Of a stretch of DNA of 64,000 nt, positions 18,358 through 33,373 are shown one piece after another (the first letter of the stretch is position 1; each line of letters opens with the position of its first letter). Position numbers and translations under genes: made by a program. This DNA is from Planctomycetota bacterium (lineage in GTDB: Bacteria > Planctomycetota > Planctomycetia > Planctomycetales > Planctomycetaceae), in the NCBI GenBank assembly GCA_023417655.1, contig JAEZFD010000006.1:54279-118278 (forward strand). Reading direction: 5' to 3'. The notes under the pieces are model-generated. The model made no database searches, had not been told where the DNA came from, and saw only the letters and a list, made by a program, of their open reading frames with translations.

Positions 18358-19044
18358 TTAATTATCTTCGACGCCAATTCGATAGCGAAGTTCCTCGAAA
18401 TGCGAGTCCATCTCGTCTGTCGAAGAGTGAATATGCTCAGCTTCGGTAATAAACCGTAAGGTTTCGCTCTGATAGAGGCCATGTTCTTCGAGAATGGCCT
18501 CGAACGGTTCGAGGTCATGGCCGTACATGATCAGCAGCTTGTGCTCATCGAACTGAACTTCCATCGGCACGCGCGGGTTCAGGATGGCAATTCCCATACA
18601 ACCGTCATTCAAGATGCTGTCCTCAAAGTCATAGAGCATACTTTTGAGGATCGGCATGTCGATCTGTTCCCGGTAGAGGTCTTCGTGACCGCTTTCCATC
18701 CGGGCATGACTCGTTTCAAGGACAACGTCCACTTCGTCTCCCAAAGGAGCGAGCAGGTCGATAAAGAGGTCAAACAGCTTTTCACGGGTTTGCGACGCCA
18801 TGATCACAGGAACGTCGATCCCGGTTTCCTTGTCACGATAAGTATCGCGTCGCCACCCTGCACTCGGAACAACTGTTAAATCGAATGAAGGCCGCACGGC
18901 ATCGGTCAGCACGAAGCTGCCGTACCGCGCGATATTCAGGTGCTCCTCCAACTGCTGTTCAGAAATCCCTTTGAAGCTGCTGGATTCCCTGGCTGGAACT
19001 CCGTCTGAATACGTGTTCCGGCTGCGGCCTTTAATGAAACCCAT
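18358..19044 (-). CDS. Conserved-looking cytosolic protein of unknown function
   Basis: 228 residues, no signal peptide and no membrane helix. The chain is acidic, with long negatively charged helices (DLFIDLLAPLGDEVDVVLETSHARMESGHEDLY, DLEPFEAILEEHGLYQSE) and a hydrophobic strand-rich middle (GCMGIAILNPRVPMEVQF, HKLLIMYGHDL). It begins MGFIKGRSRNTYSDGVPARESSSF. I see no catalytic motif and cannot name a family. It is a single-gene unit: a terminator follows and the upstream region faces the divergent TIM-barrel gene. Confidence 0.7.
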   Translation of the reverse strand: MGFIKGRSRNTYSDGVPARESSSFKGISEQQLEEHLNIARYGSFVLTDAVRPSFDLTVVPSAGWRRDTYRDKETGIDVPVIMASQTREKLFDLFIDLLAPLGDEVDVVLETSHARMESGHEDLYREQIDMPILKSMLYDFEDSILNDGCMGIAILNPRVPMEVQFDEHKLLIMYGHDLEPFEAILEEHGLYQSETLRFITEAEHIHSSTDEMDSHFEELRYRIGVEDN

Positions 19045-19503
19045 GTCTTGCTCCGATCTCGATCCGCATTCAGACGGTTTGCGGTCGATTAGTTCGATCG
19101 CGTGTTTCTCATCACATAGAGAAACCCCGCAGGCGTGTGCTCGTCTCTGACAAACACTTCAAGGTGATTTGCAACTCTAGCACTGGTTTTTGACGATGCT
19201 GGAAGAAGCTTTTCACACGGAAGTTTTTTCTGGCCTCTCGTCGGAGAATCGTGCAGGCAGTTCGAAACGGCGATCCGGTACAGACAGGCAAGGCGATCAA
19301 ATTGCAATGATTTTAAGGGGATAAGACCGATGTCCAGAAAAATCATTTTGACAAGATGCCAAATCTGATTCGTCCAGTTTCTGTCACTTCGGTCAACTCG
19401 CGAACGACATTTGACGATTGCAGGGATCGCTCGGCACAATCTTGCTACTGACAAAGGCGATGCTTATGAAGTGGAACTGATTACTTTCACCACTGGAGTT
19501 CTA
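19045..19503. other. Divergent intergenic region
   Basis: About 460 bases between a minus-strand and a plus-strand gene, so it should hold two promoters. A TTGACA at about 19348 points toward the plus-strand gene, but no good -10 follows at 16-18 bases. No gene is evident. Confidence 0.3.
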
Positions 19504-20376
19504 ATGATGCTGACGACACGACGGCAATTCCTGCAGACTTCCACTGCCGCTGCTCTTCTCACTCTCGGAGCCCATGGACTTCGAGCGGCAGAGAATCCGG
19601 CTGCCACCGGGATGAAATTAGGCCTGGTCACCTATCAGTGGGGGAAGGACTGGGACATTCCGACGATCATCAAGAACTGCGCCGCAGCGAACTTCTCCGG
19701 TGTTGAGTTACGGACGACCCACGCACACGGCGTTGATCTCCCGCTGACCAAAGAGCAGCGAGCCGAAGTCCGCAAACAGTTCGCAGATTCCCCTGTCGAA
19801 GTCGTCGGGATCGGAAGTGCCTGCGAATACCACTCCGCAGATCCGAAAGTCCTCCGCAAGAATATTGAAGAGACAAAAGCATATCTGCAGCTTTCACACG
19901 ATCTCGGCGGCACCGGCGTGAAAGTTCGCCCTAACGGCTTCGTTAAGGATGTCCCGCACGAGAAGACTATCGAGCAGATCGGCAAATCGCTGAATGAAGT
20001 CTCCGAGTTTGCTGCTGGCCTCGGGCAGGAAATTCGATTGGAAGTTCACGGCAAGGAAACGGCCGAGATTCCCGTGATGGTCGAGATCATGAAGGTCGCC
20101 ACTCATCCTCTCGCCCGTGTGTGCTGGAACTGCAATCCACAGGACCTGAAGGGGGATGGTCTGGCGGCAAACTTTGCGGCACTGCAGTCACGCATTGCGA
20201 CGGTGCACATTCATGACCTGACCACGAACTCCTACCCCTGGCAGGAACTGTTTGCTCTCCTGAAAGGGATCAACTTCCAAGGGTGGACTCTTCTCGAAGA
20301 GAACCGGATGCCCGTCAATATCCCGGCAGCGATGGACGAGAATTACAAAGTCTGGAAAGAGCTGACGGCCAGATAA
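19504..20376 (+). CDS. Tat-exported sugar phosphate isomerase/epimerase-like TIM-barrel protein
   Basis: 290 residues from the ATG at 19504. The N-terminus has a Tat signal: TRRQFLQ followed by a hydrophobic stretch (TSTAAALLTLGAHGLRAAE). The body is an AP-endonuclease-2/xylose isomerase-like barrel, with GLVTYQWGKDWDIPTIIKNCAAANFSGVELRT at the first strands, LEVHGKE at mid-barrel, CWNCNPQD and TVHIHDL further on, and WTLLEEN at the end. Those acidic/histidine positions usually bind a divalent metal. The substrate cannot be read from the sequence. Planctomycetes carry many exported members of this family. A strong terminator follows. Confidence 0.85.
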   Translation: MMLTTRRQFLQTSTAAALLTLGAHGLRAAENPAATGMKLGLVTYQWGKDWDIPTIIKNCAAANFSGVELRTTHAHGVDLPLTKEQRAEVRKQFADSPVEVVGIGSACEYHSADPKVLRKNIEETKAYLQLSHDLGGTGVKVRPNGFVKDVPHEKTIEQIGKSLNEVSEFAAGLGQEIRLEVHGKETAEIPVMVEIMKVATHPLARVCWNCNPQDLKGDGLAANFAALQSRIATVHIHDLTTNSYPWQELFALLKGINFQGWTLLEENRMPVNIPAAMDENYKVWKELTAR

Positions 20377-20393
20377 GTCGCCGGCTGAAAACG

Positions 20394-20425
20394 AAAACGC
20401 CTCCCACAAACGGGAGGCGTTTTTT
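20394..20425. terminator. Bidirectional terminator between TIM-barrel gene and gatB
   Basis: AAAACGCCTCCC pairs with GGGAGGCGTTTTTT across a short ACAAAC-type loop. It lies 18 bases after the plus-strand stop and 50 bases beyond the gatB stop on the minus strand, and A/T tracts on both sides would serve both genes. Confidence 0.92.
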
Positions 20426-20474
20426 GTTGACGGAACGTTGCAAGCCAAGAAGAGGCGACAAGCTCTGTTGTTGA

Positions 20475-21983
20475 TTACTCGGCCTGGAGACGAGCGATGA
20501 CCATCTCGCGGACGACCTTCGCGTCTGCTCCCTTCACCTGTTTCATCACCTTGCCGATGACAGCCCCGAGGGCTTGTTGTTTCCCCGCCTTGAAGTCTTC
20601 GATGGCTTTGGCACTGTCGGCCAGGGCAGTCGTGATCGCGGCGTCGAGTGCCCCGGTGTCGTTCACAATCCGCAAGCCCTTTTCCTCGATGAGAGCATTG
20701 ACCCGATCAAGGGTAGGCGTCTGATCGTCTTCCGATTCTTCAAGCAGGATCGTGAAGAGTTCACGTGCACTCTTAATCGTGATGACCTTGTCTACGATCA
20801 GCTTCAACAGTGATCCCAACAGGTCAGCCTGAATTGGGAAATCAGTGATCTCGAGGTTCCGCTCTTTGAGTTCGCGGAGGACGTCCTGAGTCACCCAGTT
20901 AGCTGCCTGCTTGGCATCCCCGCATCGCTGCGCGACGCTCTCAAAGTAACCGGCGACCCCTCCTCCCTGACGGACGATCACATCCGCGTCATAGGCAGAG
21001 AGTTCAAAGTCCTTCTGGAATCGGTTCCTTCGCGCGGCAGGTGGCTCCGGAAGGGAGGCCTTCATTGCCTCGATCTGCTCAGCCGTAACGGTTACCGGAA
21101 GCAGATCCGGATCCGGGAAGTAGCGGTAGTCGGCAGCGTCTTCTTTGCCACGCTGAGCGTACGTCACGCCACGGTTGGCATCCCAACCGCGAGTAACCTT
21201 CTCTGCGCCCGGATCGCCGAGTTTCTTGCCGGTCTGCTGAAACTCTTTGAACTGACGCTCGACCTCAAACTCAATGGCTGCTTCGACCCCGCGGAAGGTG
21301 TTCAGGTTTTTGATCTCGACAATCGGCGTCGCGATCTTCTGGCCATCCTTCTCAATGTGCAGGTTGACGTTCGCATCACACCGCAGACTCCCTTCCTGCA
21401 TGTTGCAGTCAGAAACTCCCAGGAACGTGAGCAACAGGTGCATCTCTTCAAGGAACGACTTTGCTTCGGCGGCGGAACGCAGGTCCGGGTGAGTGACGAT
21501 CTCGAGTAACGGAGTGCCCGCCCGATTGAGGTCGACCTGACTGTCCGCTCCTCGACCTGACTCATCATGAATGTTCTTTCCGGCGTCCTCTTCGAGATGA
21601 GCCCGGAGAATTCGAATGCTGCGACGGGTGTCACCCTCGCTAGAGACCTCCAACCAGCCATCATGGCTGAACGGAAGATCGTACTGGCTAATCTGATATC
21701 CCTTGGGAAGATCAGGGTAGTAGTACTGTTTCCGGTCCCACTTCGTGAACGGAGCAATCTGGCAGTTCAGAGCGAGAGCCGTCTTCATTGCCAGCTGGAA
21801 CGCTTCGCCGTTCATCACTGGCAGCGAGCCGGGCAGCCCCAGACAGACGGGACAGGTCTGAGTATTCGGAGCATCAGGGTTAAAGCGGTTCGGGCAACCG
21901 CAGAAGATCTTGGTCTTCGTCTGCAGCTGAACGTGAACTTCGAGGCCAATTACTGTCTGGAAACTCATTGCCTGATCGCTCAT
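20475..21983 (-). CDS. gatB: Aspartyl/glutamyl-tRNA amidotransferase subunit B
   Basis: 502 residues from the ATG at 21983, chosen because an AGG lies 8 bases upstream; the ATG at 21968 (MSFQTVIGLEVHVQL) is equally family-like. GatB is the kinase/amidation subunit of GatCAB, which converts Glu-tRNA(Gln) or Asp-tRNA(Asn) to the amide. Visible blocks include GLEVHVQLQTKTKIFCGC, CPVCLGLPGSLPVMN, RKQYYYPDLPKGYQISQYD, HLEEDAGK, DLNRAGTPLLEIV and DYRYFPDPDLLP. The YqeY-like C-terminal tail ends VNDTGALDAAI...GKVMKQVKGADAKVV. gatA and gatC are not in the window. Confidence 0.96.
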   Translation of the reverse strand: MSDQAMSFQTVIGLEVHVQLQTKTKIFCGCPNRFNPDAPNTQTCPVCLGLPGSLPVMNGEAFQLAMKTALALNCQIAPFTKWDRKQYYYPDLPKGYQISQYDLPFSHDGWLEVSSEGDTRRSIRILRAHLEEDAGKNIHDESGRGADSQVDLNRAGTPLLEIVTHPDLRSAAEAKSFLEEMHLLLTFLGVSDCNMQEGSLRCDANVNLHIEKDGQKIATPIVEIKNLNTFRGVEAAIEFEVERQFKEFQQTGKKLGDPGAEKVTRGWDANRGVTYAQRGKEDAADYRYFPDPDLLPVTVTAEQIEAMKASLPEPPAARRNRFQKDFELSAYDADVIVRQGGGVAGYFESVAQRCGDAKQAANWVTQDVLRELKERNLEITDFPIQADLLGSLLKLIVDKVITIKSARELFTILLEESEDDQTPTLDRVNALIEEKGLRIVNDTGALDAAITTALADSAKAIEDFKAGKQQALGAVIGKVMKQVKGADAKVVREMVIARLQAE

Positions 21984-22200
21984 TTCACGAACCTGAGGGG
22001 ACAAATCCAAATCGAGAGGGGGCAGCCCGACGCAAATTCACCTCCGTAAATCCGGCTGAACTTACCCGTTCGTCCAGATCTCGGGGGTGTGCGATGCAGG
22101 TTACGTCGATGAGTCGTCTTTCGCCAACCCACGGCCCCGAGACTGCGACCGGAGAGCATCTCGCCGAATTTTTGACACACTTTTGAAAAAGAGCGGCGAC

Positions 22201-22229
22201 TTGACGGTCTGTCAACCGACAATTAAACT
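22201..22229 (+). promoter_or_regulatory. Candidate promoter with overlapping inverted repeat for the LysR gene
   Basis: TTGACG at 22201-22206 and TAAACT at 22224-22229 are separated by 17 bases, a good sigma-70-like pair, 51 bases before the GTG start at 22280. The -35 is part of the inverted repeat TTGAC-GGTCT-GTCAA (22201-22215), which also contains a T-N11-A arrangement typical of LysR-type regulator sites. This would suit autorepression. It is a reading of sequence only. Confidence 0.5.
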
Positions 22230-22279
22230 GGAACACTTATCCAACCTTGGTTGCTCTATTTGAAATCACTTATCGAGCC

Positions 22280-23248
22280 GTGAACCTTCGCAACACTGAG
22301 ATCTTCTGTGACATTGCGACGTACCGCAGCTTTTCGAAAGCGGCGGTGGCTCGACAGATTTCCCAACCTGCTGTCAGCCAGGCGCTGCAGCAGTTGGAGG
22401 ACGACTTGGGGGTCACCCTCGTTGACCGATCAAAACGACCGATCGAATTGACGGCGGCGGGAACCATTTACTTCGAGCGGTGTCAAAAATGGCTGCTCGA
22501 CTACCGTGAGATTGAGGACGCTGTCCACCAGTTCAGTGGTCGCGTCGTCGGTAAGGTGAGAGTTGCGTCGATTTACTCAGTAGGACTCCTTCAGATGTCC
22601 TCCTATGTAAATCGACTCAAAGAAGAGTTCCCGGGGATTTCCCTGGCATTGGACTATGCCCACCCCGATGCCATTTATAGTCGAATCCTCCGGGATGAAG
22701 TTGACTTGGGTATTGTCTCGTTTCCACGGGACGGCGGCGAAATCGGCTCCATTCCCTGGCAGAATCAGGAAATGGTGCTCGTCACGGCACCAGGGCATTC
22801 CTTAGCCGGGCGCAATGAAGTCTCCATTAAAGAGCTTCACGGATTGGATTTCGTGGCGTTTACCGCAGACCTGACAATCCGCAGAAAGACTGAAAAGCTT
22901 CTTAAAAATTCCGACGTTTCGGTGACTGTGACACATCAGTTCGATAACGTAGAAACGATTAAAAGAGCAGTTGAAATCAATCTGGGCGTCGCCATCCTCC
23001 CACTGCCGACCCTGCGTCGTGAACTGGAGTTTGGCACGTTGCACGCGGCATCGCTGAGCGATGTCCACTTCGTACGTCCTCTGGGCGTCGTCCACAAACG
23101 TCATAAACATCTCTCGCGCGCCGCCGAGAAGTTTGTGGAAGTCCTGCAGGTCGACACCGATCAGGTCGAAACCGTACAGGCAATTCGAGAGCAAGTTGAA
23201 GCATTGGAAGGGGTTGCAGTTCCCGACGGATCAGTTCTTCAGATCTGA
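22280..23248 (+). CDS. LysR-family transcriptional regulator
   Basis: 322 residues from a GTG at 22280 (VNLRNTEIFCDIATYRSFSKAA). The N-terminal winged helix-turn-helix (about 1-60) contains AAVARQISQPAVSQALQQLEDDLGVTLVDRS. The periplasmic-binding-like effector domain spans about 90-295 (VRVASIYSVGLL, DLGIVSFPRD, LVTAPGHSL, GVAILPLPTLRREL). It lies 330 bases upstream of gltB in the same direction. A control link to glutamate synthase is inference, supported by paired inverted repeats either side of this gene. A CysB-like or other metabolite role is possible. Confidence 0.9.
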   Translation: MNLRNTEIFCDIATYRSFSKAAVARQISQPAVSQALQQLEDDLGVTLVDRSKRPIELTAAGTIYFERCQKWLLDYREIEDAVHQFSGRVVGKVRVASIYSVGLLQMSSYVNRLKEEFPGISLALDYAHPDAIYSRILRDEVDLGIVSFPRDGGEIGSIPWQNQEMVLVTAPGHSLAGRNEVSIKELHGLDFVAFTADLTIRRKTEKLLKNSDVSVTVTHQFDNVETIKRAVEINLGVAILPLPTLRRELEFGTLHAASLSDVHFVRPLGVVHKRHKHLSRAAEKFVEVLQVDTDQVETVQAIREQVEALEGVAVPDGSVLQI

Positions 23249-23579
23249 ATCGTTGAGCCACTGTCAGGAAATTCAGCTCCTCTTTTGACGTGAGAACCGG
23301 GTTCTCCCGCTGGCATCGTCGTTTTTAATGGCCGTCGCGGGTGTGTGTCCGCTCACGCCTGTCTGTGATTCAAAGATGAGTGACGTCGAGGGCCCCGCTG
23401 TGCGGAGCTTGTGAAACGTCAGCCGGGTTGACAGGTCAGGTCAACATCCTGCGGAAGTGTCTTACCGGTCCGCGTCCACGATGGACCAGAATTGTTGAGG
23501 GGAACGGGGCTCAGGTTGCCTTCGGACCCCGCCACTGAAGTCTCGTTGTTGTTTCCGTTTGACTGCGAAGAGTTTGCCA
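23249..23579. other. Intergenic region upstream of gltB
   Basis: About 330 bases with no gene. It carries the inverted repeat at 23427-23445. A perfect TTGACA lies inside that repeat, but I find no matching -10 at 16-18 bases, which fits an activator-dependent promoter. Confidence 0.4.
23427..23445 (+). promoter_or_regulatory. Inverted repeat upstream of gltB, possible LysR operator
   Basis: GTTGAC-AGGTCAG-GTCAAC is a perfect dyad with 6-base arms. The TTGAC/GTCAA arms are the same as in the repeat at the LysR promoter (22201-22215), with 7 rather than 5 bases between them. It lies 135 bases before the gltB ATG. Confidence 0.4.
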
Positions 23580-28172
<4,593 letters not shown>

Positions 28173-28300
28173 TCGAGGTCAATCATTGATTGAAGCTCGC
28201 TCTTCATTGAACTGTGTTCACTGAACTCTGTGTCTTACAACGTTTTTTCCTGTCCGGCCACACGCCCCGTGTGTGACGAGTCGCAACGAAACGCAATCTC

Positions 28301-29821
<1,521 letters not shown>

Positions 29822-29847
29822 TCAATTGCGAGTTTCTTCTGACAAAC

Positions 29848-29890
29848 GAAAAAGTCCGCCAGTGGAGTTACTTCCACTGGCGGACTTTTC
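29848..29890. terminator. Terminator between gltD and der
   Basis: AAAAGTCCGCCAGTGGA pairs perfectly with TCCACTGGCGGACTTTT across a GTTACT loop. A- and T-runs on both sides allow it to act for gltD (plus) and der (minus, stop at 29954). Confidence 0.93.
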
Positions 29891-29953
29891 TTTTGACTGG
29901 TGGGTTCTGTTCAGAGACGGAACTGAACCTCGATTTTCAGCCGGACGCCTGAG

Positions 29954-31417
29954 TTACCGGCGACGTTTCTTTGCACCTCGACGAGCCTTGCGGGGACCCT
30001 TTGCAGCGGCTCGCTCGGCTGCCTTTGAGATTCGTTTCTTCTTCGGAACAACGCGGGCTGGACCGGACTCGTTGTCCTCGTCGGATCCCTTCCCTCGAAA
30101 GTAGATCTTGATGGGGACTTCCTTATAAGGAAGTTCTTCACGCATCCGCCCGATGAGGTAACGCTTCCAGTTTTTGTCGAACAATTCTGGATCGTTGCAC
30201 TTCAGCACGATTGTCGGTGGTTCGGTCGCCACCTGAGTCGCATAGAAGATCTTGCCACGACGATTGCTTTTGAATCGCGGAGCGTTGTGGGTCATTGCCT
30301 CTTCAACGATCCGGTTCAGCTGACCTGTCGTGACTCGTTCACGCGACTGCTTATAAACCGACTGAGTCAGGTTAATCAGTTGCTTGATGTTGCGGCTGTC
30401 TTTGGCCGTGATGAACGCTACAGGAACGTGCCGCAAACTTCCGAACGTCTTGAGCAGGTACTCCGACCACTTCTCGGCGGTCATTCCATCTTCGAGACCA
30501 AGATCCCATTTGTTCACGACGAAAATACAGGCTTTGTTCCGCTCGAGAATCTCGTCGACCAGTTTCTTGTCGACCTTGGAAATTCTCTCCTTCGCGTCGA
30601 AGAACATCAGAACCACGTCGGCCCGGCGAATACTCTTCTGAGCCCGGACAAGTCCGTAGTATTCGATGTCGTTCGCCAGACTCTTCCGCTTGCGAACCCC
30701 TGGCGTATCGATCGCGACGAAGGACTTGTCATCCAGCGTGAAGCGAATGTCCACGCTGTCGCGAGTCGTCCCGGCGATTTCGCTGACAATCATCCGGTCG
30801 GTCTGAGCGAGTGCGTTAATGAACGTACTCTTGCCCACATTTCGACGCCCGACGACAGCGAGCTTCAGTTCCGGTTCTTGTCCACGATGCTCGCCGAGTT
30901 CATGCTCGTCTTCGTCGGCCGGGGGAAGGAGTTCGACAATTATCTCAAGCAGTTCGTTGCGATGACGGTTTCCCTTCACGCTCGTCTGCAGCAGCGGAGC
31001 GTCGGCCAGTCCTGCGAACTGGAACATCTCCATGTCGGTCTTCGTGGAGTCACATTTATTGACGACGATCAACTTCGGAACGTCGATCTTTCTCAATCGC
31101 TCGGCCACAAGTTTGTCGAGCGGTGTCAGACCGGAGTTTCCATCAACAACAAACAGGATCATGTCCGCCAGGTCGAGGGCATATTCGATCTGGTTTTCGA
31201 TGTCTTCAGACAGGTCATCTGAGTCGACGACCCCGATACCGCCTGTGTCGACGAGATCGAAGTAGCGTCCTTTATGGTGCATCAGATACTCGACGCGATC
31301 TCGGGTGACCCCGGCGGTCGGATCGACAACGGAGACGAGCTTCCCCGCCTGCCAATTCATGATTGAGCTTTTGCCGACATTGGGACGGCCCACAATGGCA
31401 ACCTGAGGGATCGGCAT
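29954..31417 (-). CDS. der: Ribosome biogenesis GTPase Der (EngA)
   Basis: 487 residues from the ATG at 31417 (MPIPQVAIVGRPNVGKSS); the open frame extends 20 residues further but that part does not resemble the family. Two tandem GTPase domains are present: Walker A GRPNVGKSS near residue 10 and GRRNVGKST near 187; DTGGI and DTPGV for G3; NKCD and NKWD for G4. A KH-like C-terminal domain follows, and the chain ends in a strongly basic tail. It matures the 50S subunit. In the first domain the stretch after Walker A (IMNWQAGKLVSVVDPTAGVTRDR) departs from the usual NRL..K..A.V.D.PGVTRDR wording, while G2 threonine is kept. Confidence 0.96.
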   Translation of the reverse strand: MPIPQVAIVGRPNVGKSSIMNWQAGKLVSVVDPTAGVTRDRVEYLMHHKGRYFDLVDTGGIGVVDSDDLSEDIENQIEYALDLADMILFVVDGNSGLTPLDKLVAERLRKIDVPKLIVVNKCDSTKTDMEMFQFAGLADAPLLQTSVKGNRHRNELLEIIVELLPPADEDEHELGEHRGQEPELKLAVVGRRNVGKSTFINALAQTDRMIVSEIAGTTRDSVDIRFTLDDKSFVAIDTPGVRKRKSLANDIEYYGLVRAQKSIRRADVVLMFFDAKERISKVDKKLVDEILERNKACIFVVNKWDLGLEDGMTAEKWSEYLLKTFGSLRHVPVAFITAKDSRNIKQLINLTQSVYKQSRERVTTGQLNRIVEEAMTHNAPRFKSNRRGKIFYATQVATEPPTIVLKCNDPELFDKNWKRYLIGRMREELPYKEVPIKIYFRGKGSDEDNESGPARVVPKKKRISKAAERAAAKGPRKARRGAKKRRR

Positions 31418-31989
31418 AACAGCACACAACTTCAAGAGTTCAAGCGAATTTCGGACGACCGGCCGGGACCGGAGCATGAACCCGAGACTGCGCCGGCGAT
31501 GCAGGCAGTTCTTCGGAAGATCACGAGCGGACGGGCGGCTTCACGCGTGCCGTTCCACCCCAGCACTGAATCAATTTCCTCACACAGTTCTGAGGCCGAT
31601 GAGCCGGAACCTGCGAGAAACGGGCTATTCTACTGTTTTCACACTCAAAGCTGCACTGCCCTTTGGATTTTTCCTTCGTCGTGTGCAAACCGTGACGGAC
31701 GACTGTCACGTGCCTCCCTATGTCGAATCGGCAGAGTCCTCGGGGGATTTCAGCACGGGTTCGGGTTGTTGCCTCTCCGTTTTGCCTGATCCTTCAAAAA
31801 CGCAGTGTCCGACCAACTGACTGCCCGTCTGAAGTTGAGAACGTGTCTCAATGTTGACGAATCCTGATAAAAATGCCGCAAGATCTGTTCGCCTCGAGCG
31901 TTGCGACAAAACCTATTTTTCGCACCACTTATTGTCAAAACAATCCTCATAGCTATACTCACAAGAGAAGAAACAAACGTGAAGAGATC
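31418..31989. other. Divergent intergenic region between der and sufR
   Basis: About 570 bases. Small open frames on both strands look like chance. The right end carries the candidate sufR promoter and operator at 31931-31959. A der promoter must lie at the left end but I cannot pick it out. Confidence 0.4.
31931..31959 (+). promoter_or_regulatory. Candidate sufR promoter with overlapping operator
   Basis: TTGTCA (31932-31937) and TATACT (31954-31959) are 16 bases apart and each matches the sigma-70 consensus at five of six positions. The perfect dyad ATTGT-CAAA-ACAAT (31931-31944) covers the -35 box. The sufR ATG is 30 bases after the -10. Autoregulation by an Fe-S sensing repressor would fit this layout. 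Confidence 0.6.
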
Positions 31990-32634
31990 ATGCGCGAACA
32001 GTCAGACCACGCTTTCCTGAATACCATTCACCGGCTCCAACCGGTGACGGTACAGGCATTGTGTGACGCCACCGGAGTGACAGCGACCGCCATCCGGCAA
32101 CGGCTGTTGCGTCTGCAGGCGGCAGACCTTGTGAGCCGCGGGGTCTCCCGGGGAAGCCGTGGACGACCGTTCCACACTTACGAGGTGACTCCGACTGGAG
32201 TGCGATCCCTCGGAGATGACCATGCCGAGCTGGCTGCGATTCTGTGGCGAGAGATCAAGAAAATCCCGCAGGAAGAGATCCGCGAGCAGGTTCTGGCAGG
32301 GGTAAAACAGGCACTGATCAGCCGATTCCATTTGCCGCAGACTGAGAATGGAACGCTGTCTGACCGGCTGGGGGAAGTCTGTTCACGTCTGACGGAATAC
32401 GGATTTGACGTGGAAGTCGCCCCACCGGCACCGGGGCGGGAACTGCCGATCCTGAAAGAACGAAATTGCCCGTATTACGAAGTCGCGGAAGAAGACCCGG
32501 ACTTCTGCGAGTTCGAGCAATCTGTCTTTTCAGAATTAATAGGCGCTCCTTTGGAACTTTCCGCGTGTCGGCAGCATGGGGGAGGGCACTGTGAATTTCA
32601 GGTCGGTGTCCCCTCAAGCGAAGTGAGAACATGA
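31990..32634 (+). CDS. sufR: SufR-like Fe-S cluster biogenesis transcriptional regulator
   Basis: 214 residues from the ATG at 31990. The N-terminal winged helix-turn-helix (about 5-70) reads PVTVQALCDATGVTATAIRQRLLRLQAADLVSR and GRPFHTYEVTPTG. The C-terminal half carries four cysteines near residues 160, 173, 193 and 201, with spacing C-x12-C-x19-C-x7-C; the first spacing and the general position match SufR, which senses iron-sulfur status through a 4Fe-4S cluster. Its place upstream of sufC and sufB supports the call. The nuoB start is 10 bases after its stop, so the two are probably co-transcribed. The naming is by family and context. Confidence 0.8.
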   Translation: MREQSDHAFLNTIHRLQPVTVQALCDATGVTATAIRQRLLRLQAADLVSRGVSRGSRGRPFHTYEVTPTGVRSLGDDHAELAAILWREIKKIPQEEIREQVLAGVKQALISRFHLPQTENGTLSDRLGEVCSRLTEYGFDVEVAPPAPGRELPILKERNCPYYEVAEEDPDFCEFEQSVFSELIGAPLELSACRQHGGGHCEFQVGVPSSEVRT

Positions 32635-32644
32635 CGGTGAAAAA

Positions 32645-33196
32645 ATGACATGGATCGAAGGTCGATTCGAAGAGAGCGTCATTACGACGACGCTCGAACA
32701 GGCATTGAACTGGGGACAGCAGGCAAGCGTCTGGCCGATGACATTCGGCCTGGCCTGTTGTGCGATGGAGATGATGGCCGTTGGTGCCAGTCGGTATGAC
32801 GTGGATCGTTTAGGGTCAGGTGCCTTTCGAGCGACTCCCCGACAGGCAGACCTGATGATCGTTGCCGGAACGGTTACTTACAAAATGGCGAGTCGTATTC
32901 GACGTCTGTGGGAACAGATGCCGGATCCGAAGTATGTCATCGCAATGGGCGCCTGCACGATTGGCGGCGGCCCTTACTTCAAATATGGGTATCACGTGGT
33001 CAAAGGGGTCGATCTGGTTGTGCCAGTCGACGTCTATGTCCCCGGGTGTCCACCACGTCCGGAAGCGCTGCTGGAAGGATTGATGCGGCTCCAGGACAAG
33101 ATTCGGGCAAGGAAGCTCGGCAAAGGGACTGAAGATGTCCTGCCGGTTCCCCATCACTCAGGTTACGTCAAACTGCCTGAAACAGTGATGGGCTGA
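32645..33196 (+). CDS. nuoB: NADH-quinone oxidoreductase subunit B (stand-alone NuoB)
   Basis: 183 residues. NuoB holds the N2 4Fe-4S cluster that gives electrons to quinone in complex I. All four ligand positions are present: the tandem Cys38-Cys39 in LACCAMEMM, Cys104 in GACTIGGG and Cys135 in VPGCPPRPEAL. The ASRYDVDRLGSGAFRATPRQADLMIVAGTVTYKMA block is also canonical. No other nuo gene lies in the window. Instead the gene sits between sufR and sufC, 10 bases after sufR. Either the nuo genes are scattered in this genome or this is a second, dedicated copy. Confidence 0.93.
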   Translation: MTWIEGRFEESVITTTLEQALNWGQQASVWPMTFGLACCAMEMMAVGASRYDVDRLGSGAFRATPRQADLMIVAGTVTYKMASRIRRLWEQMPDPKYVIAMGACTIGGGPYFKYGYHVVKGVDLVVPVDVYVPGCPPRPEALLEGLMRLQDKIRARKLGKGTEDVLPVPHHSGYVKLPETVMG

Positions 33197-33373
33197 CCAC
33201 CCCGGACCGGCCCTGAACCTTGCAGACTGTGAACCAGTTCTCATCGTTCGGATGGCCAGTCTGAGCTGTATTTTGCCCTGCGGGTTTTCCTGTCACGAAG
33301 ATCCGCGACACGCGCGACACAGAATCACGGAACTCATGCTCCGTGAGAGAGACGGATTCAAGAAGAAGACGAG

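Noticed and set aside
30287..31222. 311-residue plus-strand open frame
   Set aside because: It lies fully inside der on the other strand, and the der product is a clear two-domain GTPase; the antisense product has no family features.
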